The position numbers and the translations under genes were made by a program. From contig NZ_SSCL01000008.1 in assembly GCF_005876955.1 (NCBI RefSeq), forward strand, positions 124,001 through 188,000: a DNA stretch of 64,000 nt, given 5' to 3'. Shown here piece by piece: positions 50,709-60,277 of the stretch. The notes beneath the pieces were generated by a model. That model had not been told where the DNA came from and did no database searches. It saw nothing but the letters and a program-made list of their open reading frames with translations. Source of the DNA: Sinomonas gamaensis (GTDB taxonomy: Bacteria; Actinomycetota; Actinomycetes; Actinomycetales; Micrococcaceae). Position 1 is the first letter of the stretch; each line of letters opens with the position of its first letter.

Positions 50709-51875
50709 TCAGAGCCGGAAGACCGGCTCGAAGTTCGGGTCCGTGATCGCGGGGCGGCGCAGGGAAAACGGCTCGATCGGGTGCTGGGTAGCGCCCTCCG
50801 TCAGCAGCTCCGCGAGGATCTTCCCGACCAGGCTCGCGAACTTGCCCGCATGCCCGGCGCCGTTGAACACCGCGACATGCGGCGCGTGCGGGAGCGCGTC
50901 GAGGACGAAGTCGCGGTCGGGGGCCATGTCGTACACGCAGGTCCTGTTGGCGTAGACCGGCCCTGCGGCCGAAGGCAAGTAGCGCTCGAGGAAGCCGCGC
51001 AGAATGCCGGCTTCCTCGTCGTCGCCCTCGAAAACACGCCCGCCGCTCTCGATGAACCGCCCGCGCATGTCCCGCGCGAGCTTCACCGCCGGCTCGCCAT
51101 AGACCGGGAAGCCGTAGAACGCCTGCTCGCCGTGGAAGATCCAGATGGGGAACCTATCGGGCGTAAAATCGCGCAGGTTCTGAGACGTGAAGTAGCTGAC
51201 CTGCTCCTGCGAGAGCGTGAGCCGGTAGTCGAGGCCCAGATCCGGCATGAGCTCCCCGAGCCAGGACGCCGCCGCGACCACGAGGTTGTCCGCCTCGAAG
51301 TCGCCGCGCGGGGTCCTCACCGTGACGCTGCCAGGACGGACGACGACGCCAGTCACCTTTGTGTGCGGCACGAACTCGACGCCGTGGGCCAGGGCGAGCG
51401 ACGTGTGGGCTGCAACGGACTTTTTGATGTCGATCAGGCCGCCGGCCTCCTGGTACATGCCGGTGACGTCGTCGCCGATCCTCCACTGCGGGTAGCGGGC
51501 GCGGATCTCCTCGGCAGTCAGGTCCTCGAACGGGATGCGCTCGGCGGCGAGCGCGGCTCGGTACGCGCCGAGTTCCGCGAGGCTGCTCTCGGACGACGTG
51601 GCGAGGTCGAGCCCGCCGGTCTTGACGTAGAGCCGCAGGCCGGACCGCTCCTCGACCTCGCTCCACGCTTCGAACATGGCGGGCGTCAGCTTCGTGTAGT
51701 CCGTGCTGTGGTAGGCGTGGCGGATGATGCGGGAGACGTCTCCCGAGGAGTTGAGGGTGTTGACGAGGTCGAACTGCTCGAGCACGAGCACGCGCGCGCC
51801 GGGTCGCTGCGAGAGCCAGAAGGCCGCCGCGGAACCGATGGCCCCGGCCCCGATCACGATGTGGGTGTAACCCAT
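50709..51875 (-). CDS. monomeric sarcosine oxidase / N-methyltryptophan oxidase (FAD)
   Basis: A 388-residue flavoprotein. The FAD Rossmann motif is VIGAGAIGSAAAFWL at the N-terminus. The covalent-flavin Cys of the MTOX/MSOX group is kept in RTCVYDMAPD, and 'NGAGHAGKFASLVGKI' matches the G-x-G-H-G-F-K FAD block with some drift. It oxidises a secondary amine N-methyl amino acid and makes formaldehyde and H2O2. ATG 51875 has AGAGGAG upstream. It ends 25 bases before the deaminase gene and could be co-transcribed with it. Confidence 0.85.
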   Translation of the reverse strand: MGYTHIVIGAGAIGSAAAFWLSQRPGARVLVLEQFDLVNTLNSSGDVSRIIRHAYHSTDYTKLTPAMFEAWSEVEERSGLRLYVKTGGLDLATSSESSLAELGAYRAALAAERIPFEDLTAEEIRARYPQWRIGDDVTGMYQEAGGLIDIKKSVAAHTSLALAHGVEFVPHTKVTGVVVRPGSVTVRTPRGDFEADNLVVAAASWLGELMPDLGLDYRLTLSQEQVSYFTSQNLRDFTPDRFPIWIFHGEQAFYGFPVYGEPAVKLARDMRGRFIESGGRVFEGDDEEAGILRGFLERYLPSAAGPVYANRTCVYDMAPDRDFVLDALPHAPHVAVFNGAGHAGKFASLVGKILAELLTEGATQHPIEPFSLRRPAITDPNFEPVFRL

Positions 51876-51950
51876 GCATCTCCTCTCGCTGGCCCCCCAC
51901 GAAAGGCGCCCGGACTATCCTCCCAGATGAGACGCCGTCGCCCGCCGTCG

Positions 51951-53498
51951 TCAGCGGAAGTGGTTGAGGATCCTCGCGGCTCTGGTGAACAGGTTGGCAA
52001 ACGTCTCGTTGCTCATTCCCGCGAACGGCGCAATGGGCACGCCGCGCTGGACCGCGACGGTCTGCGCCTCGGTGTACTTGAGGAGGCCCTCGGCGCCGTG
52101 CCGCCGGCCGAGGCCAGACTCCTTCCAACCGCCCATCGGCGAGCCGTGCGAGGCCCACGCGGCGGAGTAGCCCTCGTTGACGTTGACCATCCCGGCCTCG
52201 ATCTGCGCCGCGAGCGTCCTGCCGCGGGACGGCGACGTCCAGACGCTTGCGCTGAGGCCGAGGGCGCTGTCGTTGGCGCGGGCGATCGCCTCGTCCGCGG
52301 AGGCGATCGGATAGATGGCCACGAGGGGACCGAACGTCTCCTCCCGGAAGAGCGTCGCGTCCTCGGGGACGTCGGTGAGCACGGTCGGCTCGAAGAAGCT
52401 CGGTCCGAGGTCCGGCCGGGGCGTGCCTCCGGCGAGGACGCGGGCGCCCTTTGCCACGGCGTCGTCGAGGTGGGCCCGCACCCGGTCGAGCTGCGTGGGC
52501 GAGATGATCGAGCCCATGTCGGCCTCCCACGCGGTTCCTGCACCCACCCTCAGCCGCGCGACCGCGTCGAGGAACGACTGGGTGAACGGCTCGCGCACCC
52601 TCTCGTGAACGTAGATCCGCTCGGGTCCCACGCACAGCTGGCCCGCGTTCGCAAAGCACGCCCGTGCCGCGCCGGCAGCGGCAGCCGGGAGGTCGGCGTC
52701 GTCCATCACGATCAGCGGATTCTTGCCGCCCAGCTCCGCCGAGAAGCCGATGAGCCGCGCCCCGCACTGCTGCGCGAGGAGCCGCCCGGTCTCCGTCGAG
52801 CCGGTGAACATCATGAAGTCCACTGCCCCGACGAGTTCGGACCCCACCACCGGCCCGGGTCCCACCACGACTTGCATCAGGCCTTCCGGCAGGCCCGACG
52901 CGAGCAGCAGGTCGAGCACCAGCAGCGCGCTGAACGGTGTCTGGTGGTCCGGCTTGACCACGACGGCGTTGCCCGCGAGGAGCGCTGGCACCGAGTCGCT
53001 CGCCACGAGGGTGAACGGATAGTTCCACGGCGTGATGACGCCGACAACGCCCTTCGGGTGCCGCAGCTCTGTCGTCTGGGTGAGGACCGGGAACGCGCCC
53101 ACGTGACGGCGCGGCTTGAGGAGCCTGGCCGCGGTGTGGGCGTAGTACGAGGCCATCATCGAGGCGTCGACGACCTCCTCGAACGCAGCCAGCCGTGACT
53201 TGCCCGTCTCAGCCTGGATGACGTCGAGGATCTCGTTCCGCCGATCGAGGACGAGTTCCGCAAAGCGGCGGGCGACAACGGCACGCTCCTTGGGCGGCGT
53301 CGTCGCCCAGTGCTTCTGGGCAGAGCGGCCTCGCCGAACCGCCGCCGCCACCTCGCCGGCCGCGGTCTGACGCACGACGGCGTAAGGCTGGCCATCCGCC
53401 GGGCGCGTCACCTCGAGCTCGGGGCCGGTTCCTGTGGCGAGTGCGGCGAGGCGTGAGGTGTCCTGGGATACGGGGGACGTCGTCGTCCGGGTGTTCAC
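51951..53498 (-). CDS. gabD2: NADP-dependent succinic semialdehyde dehydrogenase (GabD2 type)
   Basis: A 515-residue aldehyde dehydrogenase with the GabD2 layout: 'PWNYPFTLVASDSVPALLAG', NADP-site 'VVVKPDHQTPFS' (Lys182), catalytic Glu255 in SAELGGKN, and Cys289 in ANAGQLCVGPE. It oxidises succinic semialdehyde, the last step of GABA breakdown. GTG 53498 is the start. GABA could come from the ureohydrolase system at 35-38 kb. The GABA transaminase is not in the window. Confidence 0.88.
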   Translation of the reverse strand: MNTRTTTSPVSQDTSRLAALATGTGPELEVTRPADGQPYAVVRQTAAGEVAAAVRRGRSAQKHWATTPPKERAVVARRFAELVLDRRNEILDVIQAETGKSRLAAFEEVVDASMMASYYAHTAARLLKPRRHVGAFPVLTQTTELRHPKGVVGVITPWNYPFTLVASDSVPALLAGNAVVVKPDHQTPFSALLVLDLLLASGLPEGLMQVVVGPGPVVGSELVGAVDFMMFTGSTETGRLLAQQCGARLIGFSAELGGKNPLIVMDDADLPAAAAGAARACFANAGQLCVGPERIYVHERVREPFTQSFLDAVARLRVGAGTAWEADMGSIISPTQLDRVRAHLDDAVAKGARVLAGGTPRPDLGPSFFEPTVLTDVPEDATLFREETFGPLVAIYPIASADEAIARANDSALGLSASVWTSPSRGRTLAAQIEAGMVNVNEGYSAAWASHGSPMGGWKESGLGRRHGAEGLLKYTEAQTVAVQRGVPIAPFAGMSNETFANLFTRAARILNHFR

Positions 53499-53520
53499 GC
53501 GACGAGCATAACGCTCCGAT

Positions 53521-53666
53521 TTCCCCAGCTTCCGCGGTTGGTTCCGACCGGGTTCCCCAACTTCAATCTGCGGGCGGCCGGAGCGGCGCTCAAACTCGTG
53601 CTCTCCACGCCGCCATCTGATCAGAAGCTGGGGAGATCGCTGGCAGGTGCTCCGGAAGTTGGGGAA
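53521..53666. repeat. interleaved inverted copies of the TCCCCA repeat
   Basis: TTCCCCAGCTTC (53521-53532) and TTCCCCAACTTC (53553-53564) each have an inverted partner, GAAGCTGGGGA (53624-53634) and GAAGTTGGGGAA (53655-53666). The order is A, B, A', B', so the two pairings cross each other. The core is shared with the array at 49580. Confidence 0.75.
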
Positions 53667-53708
53667 ACCGGAAGCCGGCCGCGCTCAGCAGAGCCTTCAG
53701 GGTGCGGC

Positions 53709-53738
53709 TTGACAGGGTCTAGTGCCCTGAATCACACT
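53709..53738 (+). promoter_or_regulatory. promoter of the ABC importer operon
   Basis: TTGACA at 53709-53714, an 18-bp spacer and CACACT at 53733-53738. The same TTGACA/CACACT pair with 17-bp spacing precedes the MHS transporter gene at 60278. The -10 element is weak, which fits regulated expression. Confidence 0.6.
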
Positions 53739-53746
53739 ATATCTAC

Positions 53747-53772
53747 TGATAGCTGCTATCATACAGTGATAG
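53747..53772. promoter_or_regulatory. IclR-type operator upstream of the ABC importer operon
   Basis: TGATAG (53747-53752), CTATCA (53756-53761) and TATCATACAGTGATAG (53757-53772) form overlapping inverted repeats immediately after the -10 element. The last 16 bases are identical at 60328-60343. An IclR gene lies between the two sites, so IclR binding is the natural inference. Confidence 0.65.
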
Positions 53773-53824
53773 TCCAGAAGAGGTTGTCCAGCCAATGGCG
53801 GCTCTGAACCGAGGAAAGATGTCA

Positions 53825-54730
53825 ATGAAGAGATTGATCCGAAACACCGTGACCGTGGGCGCGGTTGCGTCCCTGGCCCTGCTCATGGGGGCCTGCGGCA
53901 ACAGCTCGGCCACCGGAACCAGCGGCACCACACCGAACGCGTCGAGCAGCGTTGACCAGAATCTCGCCAAACTCGTCCCGGACGACATTCGTTCCAAAGG
54001 GACCCTCGCCGGGGGCGCCTCGTTCGATACGCAGCCGATGAACTTCTACGCCCAGGGAAACAAGCCAGACGGCGTGATCATCGACCTGCTCGACGCGGCG
54101 GCTGGCAAGCTGGGCTTGTCGATCAAGTGGTCGCAGATCCCCTATTCCGGCCTTGTCCCGGCCCTGCAATCCAAGCGAGTGGACATCGCGGGAGCCCAGA
54201 TCAGCAAAACCCCTGAGAACAACGGGGTCGTGAATCTGCTGGCCTTCTCCAACGCGTCCTCAAGCCTCTTGGTCCCCGCGGGGAAGACCTACGCATCGGA
54301 CACCGACGCCTGCGGAACGCGCTTCGGGCTCACCACAGGGTCCACCGTGAACAAGAACATCGCGGACTCCATCAACAAGGAATGCAAGGACGCGGGAAAG
54401 CCCGAACTGCAGTACCTCTACTTCCCGAGCTTCAACGCGGGCTCGGATGCCATCAAGGCGGGCCGGATCGACTCGTTCCTGAACTCGACCCCGCAGATCC
54501 AGGTCGCCGTCAAGGCGGACAAGAGCCTCGGCTCGACCTTGGTGGGCAAGCTCGCGTCCCGCGAGACCGGGGTCGCGCTCCCGAAGGAGTACACCCAGCT
54601 GACCCAGGCGTTCCAGTCCGCTTTCAACGCCATGATCGCCGACGGCTCGTACAAGAAGATCCTCGACAAGTGGGACCTTGGCACGATGGCCGTTGACAAG
54701 GCCGAGATCAACGACCAGATCTCGATGTGA
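53825..54730 (+). CDS. polar amino-acid type ABC transporter, substrate-binding lipoprotein
   Basis: A 301-residue exported binding protein. The signal peptide ends in a lipobox LMGAC (Cys24), then a Ser/Thr linker, then a type II solute-binding fold ('[20 protein letters not shown]', '[20 protein letters not shown]', '[17 protein letters not shown]', '[18 protein letters not shown]'). The third part, normally a polar amino-acid binding site, does not tell the ligand. ATG 53819 (giving MSMKRL) is a second possible start. Its first codons are almost identical to those of the MFS gene at 60385, which is odd. Confidence 0.9.
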   Translation: MKRLIRNTVTVGAVASLALLMGACGNSSATGTSGTTPNASSSVDQNLAKLVPDDIRSKGTLAGGASFDTQPMNFYAQGNKPDGVIIDLLDAAAGKLGLSIKWSQIPYSGLVPALQSKRVDIAGAQISKTPENNGVVNLLAFSNASSSLLVPAGKTYASDTDACGTRFGLTTGSTVNKNIADSINKECKDAGKPELQYLYFPSFNAGSDAIKAGRIDSFLNSTPQIQVAVKADKSLGSTLVGKLASRETGVALPKEYTQLTQAFQSAFNAMIADGSYKKILDKWDLGTMAVDKAEINDQISM

Positions 54731-55677
54731 TGAAGCAGGCCCTCATGCAATCCTCAGTCAACCCCCCGGCCACCGGGCTCGAACGGCCCGCGGAGGTCCC
54801 CGACGTCGTCGCGGTGAAGCGGCATTACGGCCGCTGGGCAGCCGTCGTCGTCCTCGCCGCCATCGCTCTCGGCTCCGCGAAGTCTCTCGCCCAGAACCCG
54901 CAGCTCGAATGGGGCGTCGTCGGGCAGTTCCTCTTCGACGGCCAGATCCTCGAAGGGCTCGGCCAGACGCTGCTCCTCTCGGTCGTGTCGATGGTGGTGG
55001 CGTCTGCCATCGGGCTCGTGTTCGGATTCTTCCGGCTCAGCGCGAACCCTGTCCTGCGGACCCTGGGCAGCCTCTACGTGTGGGTCTTCCGCAGCGTTCC
55101 GGCCCTGATCCAGATCCTCTTCTGGGGCAACCTGGCCCTCTTCGCCCCCCGCCTCGGCATCGGCATCCCCGGGACCGGATGGAGTCTGGTCTCGGCCCCG
55201 ACCAACGACGTGCTCTCGCCCTTCGCCGCCTCGATCGTGGCCCTCTCGATCGCCAACGGCGCCTATCTGGCCGAGATCATCCGTTCAGGCCTGCTGTCAG
55301 TGGACGAGGGCCAGCACCTGGCCTCCTCTGCGCTCGGCCTTACTTGGTGGCAGGCTCAGCGGAAGGTCATCCTCCCCCAGGCCCTGCGGGTCATGATCCC
55401 GCCCGCCGGGAACCAGTTCATCACCCTGCTGAAGGAGACCTCCCTCGTCTCAGTCATCGCAGGCGGCGACATCCTCAGCCACGCCGAGAACATCTCCGGC
55501 TACAACCTGCGCACCATCGAGCTGCTCATCGTCGCCGCGATCTGGTACCTGGCGGTCACGAGCGCCGCGACCCTGGGACAGAACATCGTCGAACGGCGCA
55601 CCTCTCGCGGGGCCGGGCAGCAGAAGCGCAAGTCGAAGGCCGAAGCGGCCCGGACGCCGAAGGAGGCATCGCTGTGA
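54730..55677 (+). CDS. amino-acid type ABC transporter permease
   Basis: A 315-residue HisM/ArtM-type permease with five or six hydrophobic segments. '[20 protein letters not shown]' and the EAA loop '[20 protein letters not shown]' (E/S-A-x3-G) are seen. ATG 54730 overlaps the stop of the binding protein (TGATG); GTG 54727 is an alternative. A single permease gene suggests a homodimer with the ATPase at 55674. Confidence 0.9.
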   Translation: MKQALMQSSVNPPATGLERPAEVPDVVAVKRHYGRWAAVVVLAAIALGSAKSLAQNPQLEWGVVGQFLFDGQILEGLGQTLLLSVVSMVVASAIGLVFGFFRLSANPVLRTLGSLYVWVFRSVPALIQILFWGNLALFAPRLGIGIPGTGWSLVSAPTNDVLSPFAASIVALSIANGAYLAEIIRSGLLSVDEGQHLASSALGLTWWQAQRKVILPQALRVMIPPAGNQFITLLKETSLVSVIAGGDILSHAENISGYNLRTIELLIVAAIWYLAVTSAATLGQNIVERRTSRGAGQQKRKSKAEAARTPKEASL

Positions 55678-56429
55678 GCAGCGTCGACATCGTCAACGTG
55701 CACAAGAGCTTCGGGGACAACGAGATCCTCAAGGGCATCGACCTGCAGGTCCGCCAGGGAGAAGTGGTCTGCCTCCTCGGCCCCTCGGGATCCGGCAAGA
55801 GCACGCTCCTGCGCTGCGTCAACGGGCTCGTGATGCCGGACAAGGGCCACGTCTCCGTGGGCGGCAACCTGATCGGCCGCAAAGTGCACAACGGGAAGCT
55901 CCATGACCTGAGCGGCAAGGAGGCCTCGACCCAGCGCGAGCGCATCGGCATGGTCTTCCAGCAGTTCAACCTCTTCCCGCACCTGGACGTCCGGGACAAC
56001 CTGATGCTCGGCCCCCGAGCCCTCAAGCTCGGCGGCAAAGCCGAGCTCGAGGACAAGGCGCGCCACCTGCTCGGCAAGGTGGGGCTCGCCAACCGGGCCG
56101 CGGCCTACCCGTCCCAGCTCTCCGGCGGACAGCAGCAGCGCGTAGCGATCGCCCGTGCGCTGATGATGGAACCCGATCTGATGCTCTTCGACGAGCCCAC
56201 CTCCGCCCTCGATCCCGAGCTGGTGGGCGAGGTCCTGGACACCATGCGGTCCCTCGCACAGGACGGCATGACGATGATCGTCGTCACCCACGAGATGGCG
56301 TTCGCCCGTCAGGTTGCCGACCGGGTCGTCTTCATGGCCGACGGCCGCATCGTCGAGGACACCACCCCGCACCTGTTCTTCGACAGCCCGGAGACGGAGC
56401 GAGCCCGCGCCTTCCTCCGTCTGGCCTGA
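55674..56429 (+). CDS. amino-acid type ABC transporter ATP-binding protein
   Basis: A 251-residue ATPase. Walker [12 protein letters not shown]-loop [10 protein letters not shown], signature LSGGQQQR, Walker [21 protein letters not shown] and switch 'VVTHEMAFA' are all canonical for the HisP/GlnQ family. The GTG start overlaps the permease stop (GTGA), with AAGGAGG upstream. It powers the importer. Confidence 0.93.
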   Translation: MSSVDIVNVHKSFGDNEILKGIDLQVRQGEVVCLLGPSGSGKSTLLRCVNGLVMPDKGHVSVGGNLIGRKVHNGKLHDLSGKEASTQRERIGMVFQQFNLFPHLDVRDNLMLGPRALKLGGKAELEDKARHLLGKVGLANRAAAYPSQLSGGQQQRVAIARALMMEPDLMLFDEPTSALDPELVGEVLDTMRSLAQDGMTMIVVTHEMAFARQVADRVVFMADGRIVEDTTPHLFFDSPETERARAFLRLA

Positions 56430-56461
56430 TACCAGCCTGCACTATTCGAGAAAGACACATC

Positions 56462-57088
56462 ATGACACTGACAACCGAGCAGTTGTGCCGCCGATTCGGC
56501 GCGCTGCCGACGCCCAACATCGGCGATGCCATGGAACGCCTCGGCGTCCTCGACTCCGCGATCAAGTCGGTCTGGGCCGGCGGCCGCCTCGCCGGCCCAG
56601 CCTTCACCGTATGGACTCGCGCGGGCGACAACGCCTACATCCACCGCGCCCTCGCCGAAGCGGCGCCGGGCGACGTCGTGGTCGTCAACGGCCAAGGAGA
56701 CGAATCCCGCGCGCTCATGGGCGATCTCATTGGGGCCCGGGCGCGTAACGCCGGCCTTGCGGGCTTCGTCATCGACGGAGCCGTGCGGGATGCTGCTGGA
56801 CTCGAGCAGGTCGGCATGCCGGTCTTCGCTCGGACCACCTCGCCGGCCGGCCCCTACAAGAACGGGCCCGGAGCCCTGGGCTGCGCGGTCGCAGTCGGCG
56901 GGGTCGCGGTCCTTCCCGGCGACATTGTGGTGGGCGACGACGACGGCGCCGTGGTCATCCCGCGTGCCCGAGCCGAGGAGGTGCTCATCGCGGCGGAGGC
57001 CGTCCAGCAGGACGAGGCCGAGCGTATGCGGAACATCCTCGCTGCGGCGAACGACGCGAAGGAGGCGAACGCATGCGCTGCACTGTAA
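56462..57088 (+). CDS. RraA-like aldolase/decarboxylase
   Basis: A 208-residue protein of the HMG/CHA aldolase or RraA-like family: 'PTPNIGDAMERLGVLDSAIK', 'GPAFTVWTRAGDNAYIHRAL', 'GDLIGARARNAGLAGFVIDG' and 'AVRDAAGLEQVGMPVFARTT', the last two forming the pyruvate/divalent-metal site (Gly-Asp-x-x-x-x-x-x-R and Asp-x-x-x-Asp). It cleaves 4-hydroxy-4-methyl-2-oxoglutarate-like acids or decarboxylates oxaloacetate. It is followed by a reductase with a 16-bp overlap, so a keto-acid product is processed next. Confidence 0.88.
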   Translation: MTLTTEQLCRRFGALPTPNIGDAMERLGVLDSAIKSVWAGGRLAGPAFTVWTRAGDNAYIHRALAEAAPGDVVVVNGQGDESRALMGDLIGARARNAGLAGFVIDGAVRDAAGLEQVGMPVFARTTSPAGPYKNGPGALGCAVAVGGVAVLPGDIVVGDDDGAVVIPRARAEEVLIAAEAVQQDEAERMRNILAAANDAKEANACAAL

Positions 57089-57846
57089 TCGGTCTCGGCG
57101 AGGCGGGGCGCATCTACGCCCGGGCCCTCCAAGGCGGCGGGCACGTCGTCCTCGGCTACGACGTCGCCCCCATTCCCACCCCCGACCTCCCCCGCGCGGC
57201 GAACATGGCCGAGGCCGTGGGGGAAGCCGAGGCGGTCATCGTCATGACGACGGCCCGGGCGTCGCTCCCAGTCGCGCGGGACGCGGCTCCCCATCTCGCT
57301 CCTGGCACGCTCTACGCCGACTTCACCTCAGCGGCACCGAAGGCAAAGCTTGCCCTGAACGAGGTCCTCCCCGCCGGGGTTCAAGCGGCCGACATCGCCA
57401 TCCTCGGCCCTGTCATCTCGCTCGGTGCCTCCACCCCGCTCATGGCCGCCGGCCCCGGCGCCGGGCGTGTTGCGGATCTCCTCCGCCCCGTGGGCGCACC
57501 CGTCGAGGTCGTCCACGGAGAGCTCGGCGACGCCATGGCGCACAAACTCCTGCGCAGCATCGTCATGAAGGGTCTCGCCGCCGTCGTCTGCGAAGCCGTG
57601 GAAGCCGGCCGCCGCGCCGGCTACGAGGACTGGGTCCGCGGCCAGATCGCCGCCGAGCTCTCAGGCGACGGTCAGTCGACCATTGACCGCTTCATCACCG
57701 GCTCGGCAAAGCACGCCGCGCGACGGGCTGACGAGATGGCCGCCGTCGCGGACTACTGCGAGGCCCTCGGTGCGCCCTCGCACATGAGTTCTGCCGCTCG
57801 TGACTCACTCATGAGCCTCGCTGGGGGAGCCCTGAACAGCGCATGA
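57073..57846 (+). CDS. NAD(P)-binding reductase, 6PGDH-like with DUF1932 C-terminus
   Basis: A 257-residue dehydrogenase. The N-terminal Rossmann motif is VIGLGEAGRIYARAL, with 'AVIVMTTARASLPVAR' and 'GTLYADFTSAAP', and the C-terminal half 'LLRSIVMKGLAAVVCEAVEA' carries the DUF1932-type helical domain with a Lys where the family catalytic Lys is expected. It should reduce a small keto acid or oxidise a hydroxy acid. ATG 57073 has AAGGAGG upstream, inside the preceding gene. Confidence 0.85.
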   Translation: MRCTVIGLGEAGRIYARALQGGGHVVLGYDVAPIPTPDLPRAANMAEAVGEAEAVIVMTTARASLPVARDAAPHLAPGTLYADFTSAAPKAKLALNEVLPAGVQAADIAILGPVISLGASTPLMAAGPGAGRVADLLRPVGAPVEVVHGELGDAMAHKLLRSIVMKGLAAVVCEAVEAGRRAGYEDWVRGQIAAELSGDGQSTIDRFITGSAKHAARRADEMAAVADYCEALGAPSHMSSAARDSLMSLAGGALNSA

Positions 57847-58430
57847 GCTCCCTCTACACGATCCAAGCCGGCGAACCCGAGCAGCGGCAGGAGGTGCTCC
57901 GGGCGATGCCGAGGCTGGCCGAGCTCGGGGCACCCGTCCGGGAACAGGCCATCTCGGCGTGGGTGAGCGCGTGGCTCGCCAGCTCCCACGCCTCCCTCGA
58001 GGAGATGCCCTACTCCCTCCAGGCCTCGGACTACCGGCTGCTCGATCACACGAACGAAGTCGCCGACGCCGGAATCCTCCTTGCGGATTACGCGTACGAG
58101 CGATGGGGGGTCAGGCTCGACCAGGACATCCTTCTGGCCGCGCTGCTGCTGCACGACATCGACAAGGCCCTTCTCTACACCCGCGCCAACGGAGCGGTAG
58201 TAGCGGACCCGGCTCGAGCCGGCCTGCCGCACGGCGTCCTCGGGGCGATGCTGCTGAGGGAGGCAGGGCTGCCCGACAAAGTCGTCACCCTCGTGGGCAC
58301 CCACGCGACCACGAGCCCAGTCAAGACGGGCGATCCCGAGGCATGGGTCCTGCATTACGCAGACCTCTTCGCCTGCGACCACGCCTTCCGGCTGGCGCCC
58401 GGCACCGTCCCCTTCTTCCAAAGAACCTGA
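57843..58430 (+). CDS. HD-domain phosphohydrolase-like protein
   Basis: A 195-residue helical protein with an HD motif: His69 in LLDHTNEVAD, His104-Asp105 in LLLHDIDKAL, 'GTHAT' and a closing Asp in LHYADLFA. HD proteins hydrolyse phosphoesters or nucleotides; here it is embedded in a catabolic operon, its ATG overlapping the reductase stop (ATGA). Function in the pathway is unknown. Confidence 0.82.
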   Translation: MSSLYTIQAGEPEQRQEVLRAMPRLAELGAPVREQAISAWVSAWLASSHASLEEMPYSLQASDYRLLDHTNEVADAGILLADYAYERWGVRLDQDILLAALLLHDIDKALLYTRANGAVVADPARAGLPHGVLGAMLLREAGLPDKVVTLVGTHATTSPVKTGDPEAWVLHYADLFACDHAFRLAPGTVPFFQRT

Positions 58431-58436
58431 AAGCAC

Positions 58437-59414
58437 ATGAGCACCGACCTCCCGAGTTACGACGAGCTGCTTCTTCGCACCGACGCCCCCCGGGGCTCGA
58501 GCTGGGGCCTGTTTCCGGAGGACCCCGAACGGGGCATGGCGAACTTCGCGGGCCCCACCCAGGTCCTCCGAGGCAGCGAGGCGATCCGCACTGGGACGGC
58601 CTTCAACTTGGACTACCCGGCGAATGCCTTCGAGCCCTCGATGTCCCGCAGCCGCACACCTCCGGCCCAGACAGTGACCTCCGCTCACCCAGACAGCTTC
58701 GACGACTACTGGGACAGCTATTGGCCCCAGGCCAGCAGCCACATTGATGGACTGCGGCATCGAAGGGCTCATGGCCACGGGTTCTACAACGGCGTTCCGG
58801 ACGCGAGCATCGCTGAAGGCACCCCCGAGCTCGGGGTCCAGCGCTGGGCCGAGAAGCCCATCGCGGGCAGGGCGGTGATGGTCGACATCGAACGTCACCG
58901 CCGTCAGGTCGGCGAGCCGATCGACCACTCGGTCGGCTCGCCCATCTCCCTCGGCGAGATCACGGACGCGTTGGCGGCGCAGGGATCCTTGATCGAGCCG
59001 GGTGACCTGCTGCTCCTGCACACGGGGTGGGCGGAGTGGTTCCTCGGGCTGAACGCCGAAGGCCGGGGCGCGGCCAAGGCCAAGCGCCACACCACCGGGG
59101 TCGCCCAGTCACGTGACTTCTTGGCTTGGCTCTGGGACAGTCGGATCGCCCTCCTCGGCACCGACACCTTCGCGGTGGAGGCCCTCCCGGCCGACCCTGA
59201 GAGCCCCTTCCTCGCCTCCTCCGGTGAGGACGGCGGAATGATGCACCAAGAGCTCATCGCCAAGCTCGGTTGCCCCCTCGGAGAACTCTGGCATCTGAGC
59301 GAGCTCGCCGAGGAATGCCATCGGACCGGCCGGTATGAGCTCTTCCTCACGGTGAAGCCGCTGAACCTTCCGGGTGCGGTCGGGTCGCCGGCCAACGCCA
59401 CGGCCATCGTCTGA
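58437..59414 (+). CDS. cyclase-family (kynurenine formamidase-like) metal hydrolase
   Basis: A 325-residue member of the cyclase superfamily. The family metal motif H-x-G-T-H-x-D-x-P is degenerate here: 'SSHIDGLRHRRAHGHGFYNG' provides the His/Asp pair but without the usual G-T-H order. 'AEKPIAGRAVMVDIERHR', 'LLLLHTGWAEWFL' and 'LLGTDTFAVEALP' are clear. It should hydrolyse an amide, formamide or lactone. It is the last gene of the IclR-controlled importer operon; the IclR gene itself is convergent to it. Confidence 0.82.
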   Translation: MSTDLPSYDELLLRTDAPRGSSWGLFPEDPERGMANFAGPTQVLRGSEAIRTGTAFNLDYPANAFEPSMSRSRTPPAQTVTSAHPDSFDDYWDSYWPQASSHIDGLRHRRAHGHGFYNGVPDASIAEGTPELGVQRWAEKPIAGRAVMVDIERHRRQVGEPIDHSVGSPISLGEITDALAAQGSLIEPGDLLLLHTGWAEWFLGLNAEGRGAAKAKRHTTGVAQSRDFLAWLWDSRIALLGTDTFAVEALPADPESPFLASSGEDGGMMHQELIAKLGCPLGELWHLSELAEECHRTGRYELFLTVKPLNLPGAVGSPANATAIV

Positions 59415-59442
59415 GGCCTTCGCTGAGGACCCTCTGGGGTCC

Positions 59443-60210
59443 TCAGCGAATGCGCGCGGCGATGCTGACTCCGGCGTTGACGACGTCCCGGGTGACCTCG
59501 GCCACCCGGGACTCGGAGAGGTCCTCTTCGCGGCCGGACACCTGCACCACCCCGAGCAGCTTGCCCTCGCGGGAACGGACCGGGGCGCTCACGGACACGG
59601 CCCCCACGACGCGCTCGTTGCGGGAGACCGCGAACCCCCGGGAGGCGATCTCGTCGAGGAGCTGCATGAACGTGGACATCGGGATGACGGCGCCGCCCGC
59701 CGTCTCGATGTTCTCCAGGCCGCCCATGGCTTCTTCCCTCCCAGCCCGGTCCATGTAGGCCAGGAAGACCTTCCCTGCTCCGAGGTGCAGCGGAAGCCTG
59801 CCCCCGACGGGAAGCTGGTAGCGCAGAGGACTTGCGCCCTCGACCCGCGCAACGAGCAGTCGGGAGGATCCCACGCGGACGGACAGCGACGCGGTAAGGC
59901 CGAGCGCTGCGGCAAGCTCCTGAAGCACCGGTGTGGCCGTGAGCACGAGGTGGTTTCCCACGAGGAACGAATGCGCAGCGGCGAGGGCGGCCGCGCCCAC
60001 GCTGTAGCCGGCCGAATCCTGGGCGACGTAATTCCTACGCTCCAGCACGCGAAGGATGCGCTGTGCCGTCGCGATGTGAAGACCCGTCCCGCGGGCCACC
60101 TCTGCGAGCCTGAGCGGTCGGCCGCTATCCGAGAGAAGATCGACTACATCGAAAGCACGCTCCAGCGAGCGCATGGTCGAGCGTTCTTGGGCCGCGCCGT
60201 CGTCTGCCAT
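59443..60210 (-). CDS. IclR-family transcriptional regulator
   Basis: A 255-residue regulator. The winged helix at 18-75 includes 'LRLAEVARGTGLHIATAQRI' and the effector domain 'GRLPLHLGAGKVFLAYMDRA' and 'GFAVSRNERVVGAVSVSAPV' is the IclR ligand cap. ATG 60210 has AGGAGG upstream; an open stretch to 60303 is not conserved. It sits between the two operons whose promoters share an operator and is the likely regulator of both. Confidence 0.92.
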   Translation of the reverse strand: MADDGAAQERSTMRSLERAFDVVDLLSDSGRPLRLAEVARGTGLHIATAQRILRVLERRNYVAQDSAGYSVGAAALAAAHSFLVGNHLVLTATPVLQELAAALGLTASLSVRVGSSRLLVARVEGASPLRYQLPVGGRLPLHLGAGKVFLAYMDRAGREEAMGGLENIETAGGAVIPMSTFMQLLDEIASRGFAVSRNERVVGAVSVSAPVRSREGKLLGVVQVSGREEDLSESRVAEVTRDVVNAGVSIAARIR

Positions 60211-60277
60211 CTTCCCTCCTAGGATCATCAAGCAATCTAAGCCATAGCGGGAATCGGCACCGAACGGTGGCGCCAGA

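Larger units (their letters stand above)
53499..53824. other. 326-bp regulatory gap with repeats, promoter and operator
   Basis: The left half holds the TCCCCA-type direct and inverted copies at 53521-53666. The right half holds the promoter 53709-53738 and operator 53747-53772 of the ABC importer operon. No gene is visible. Confidence 0.75.
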
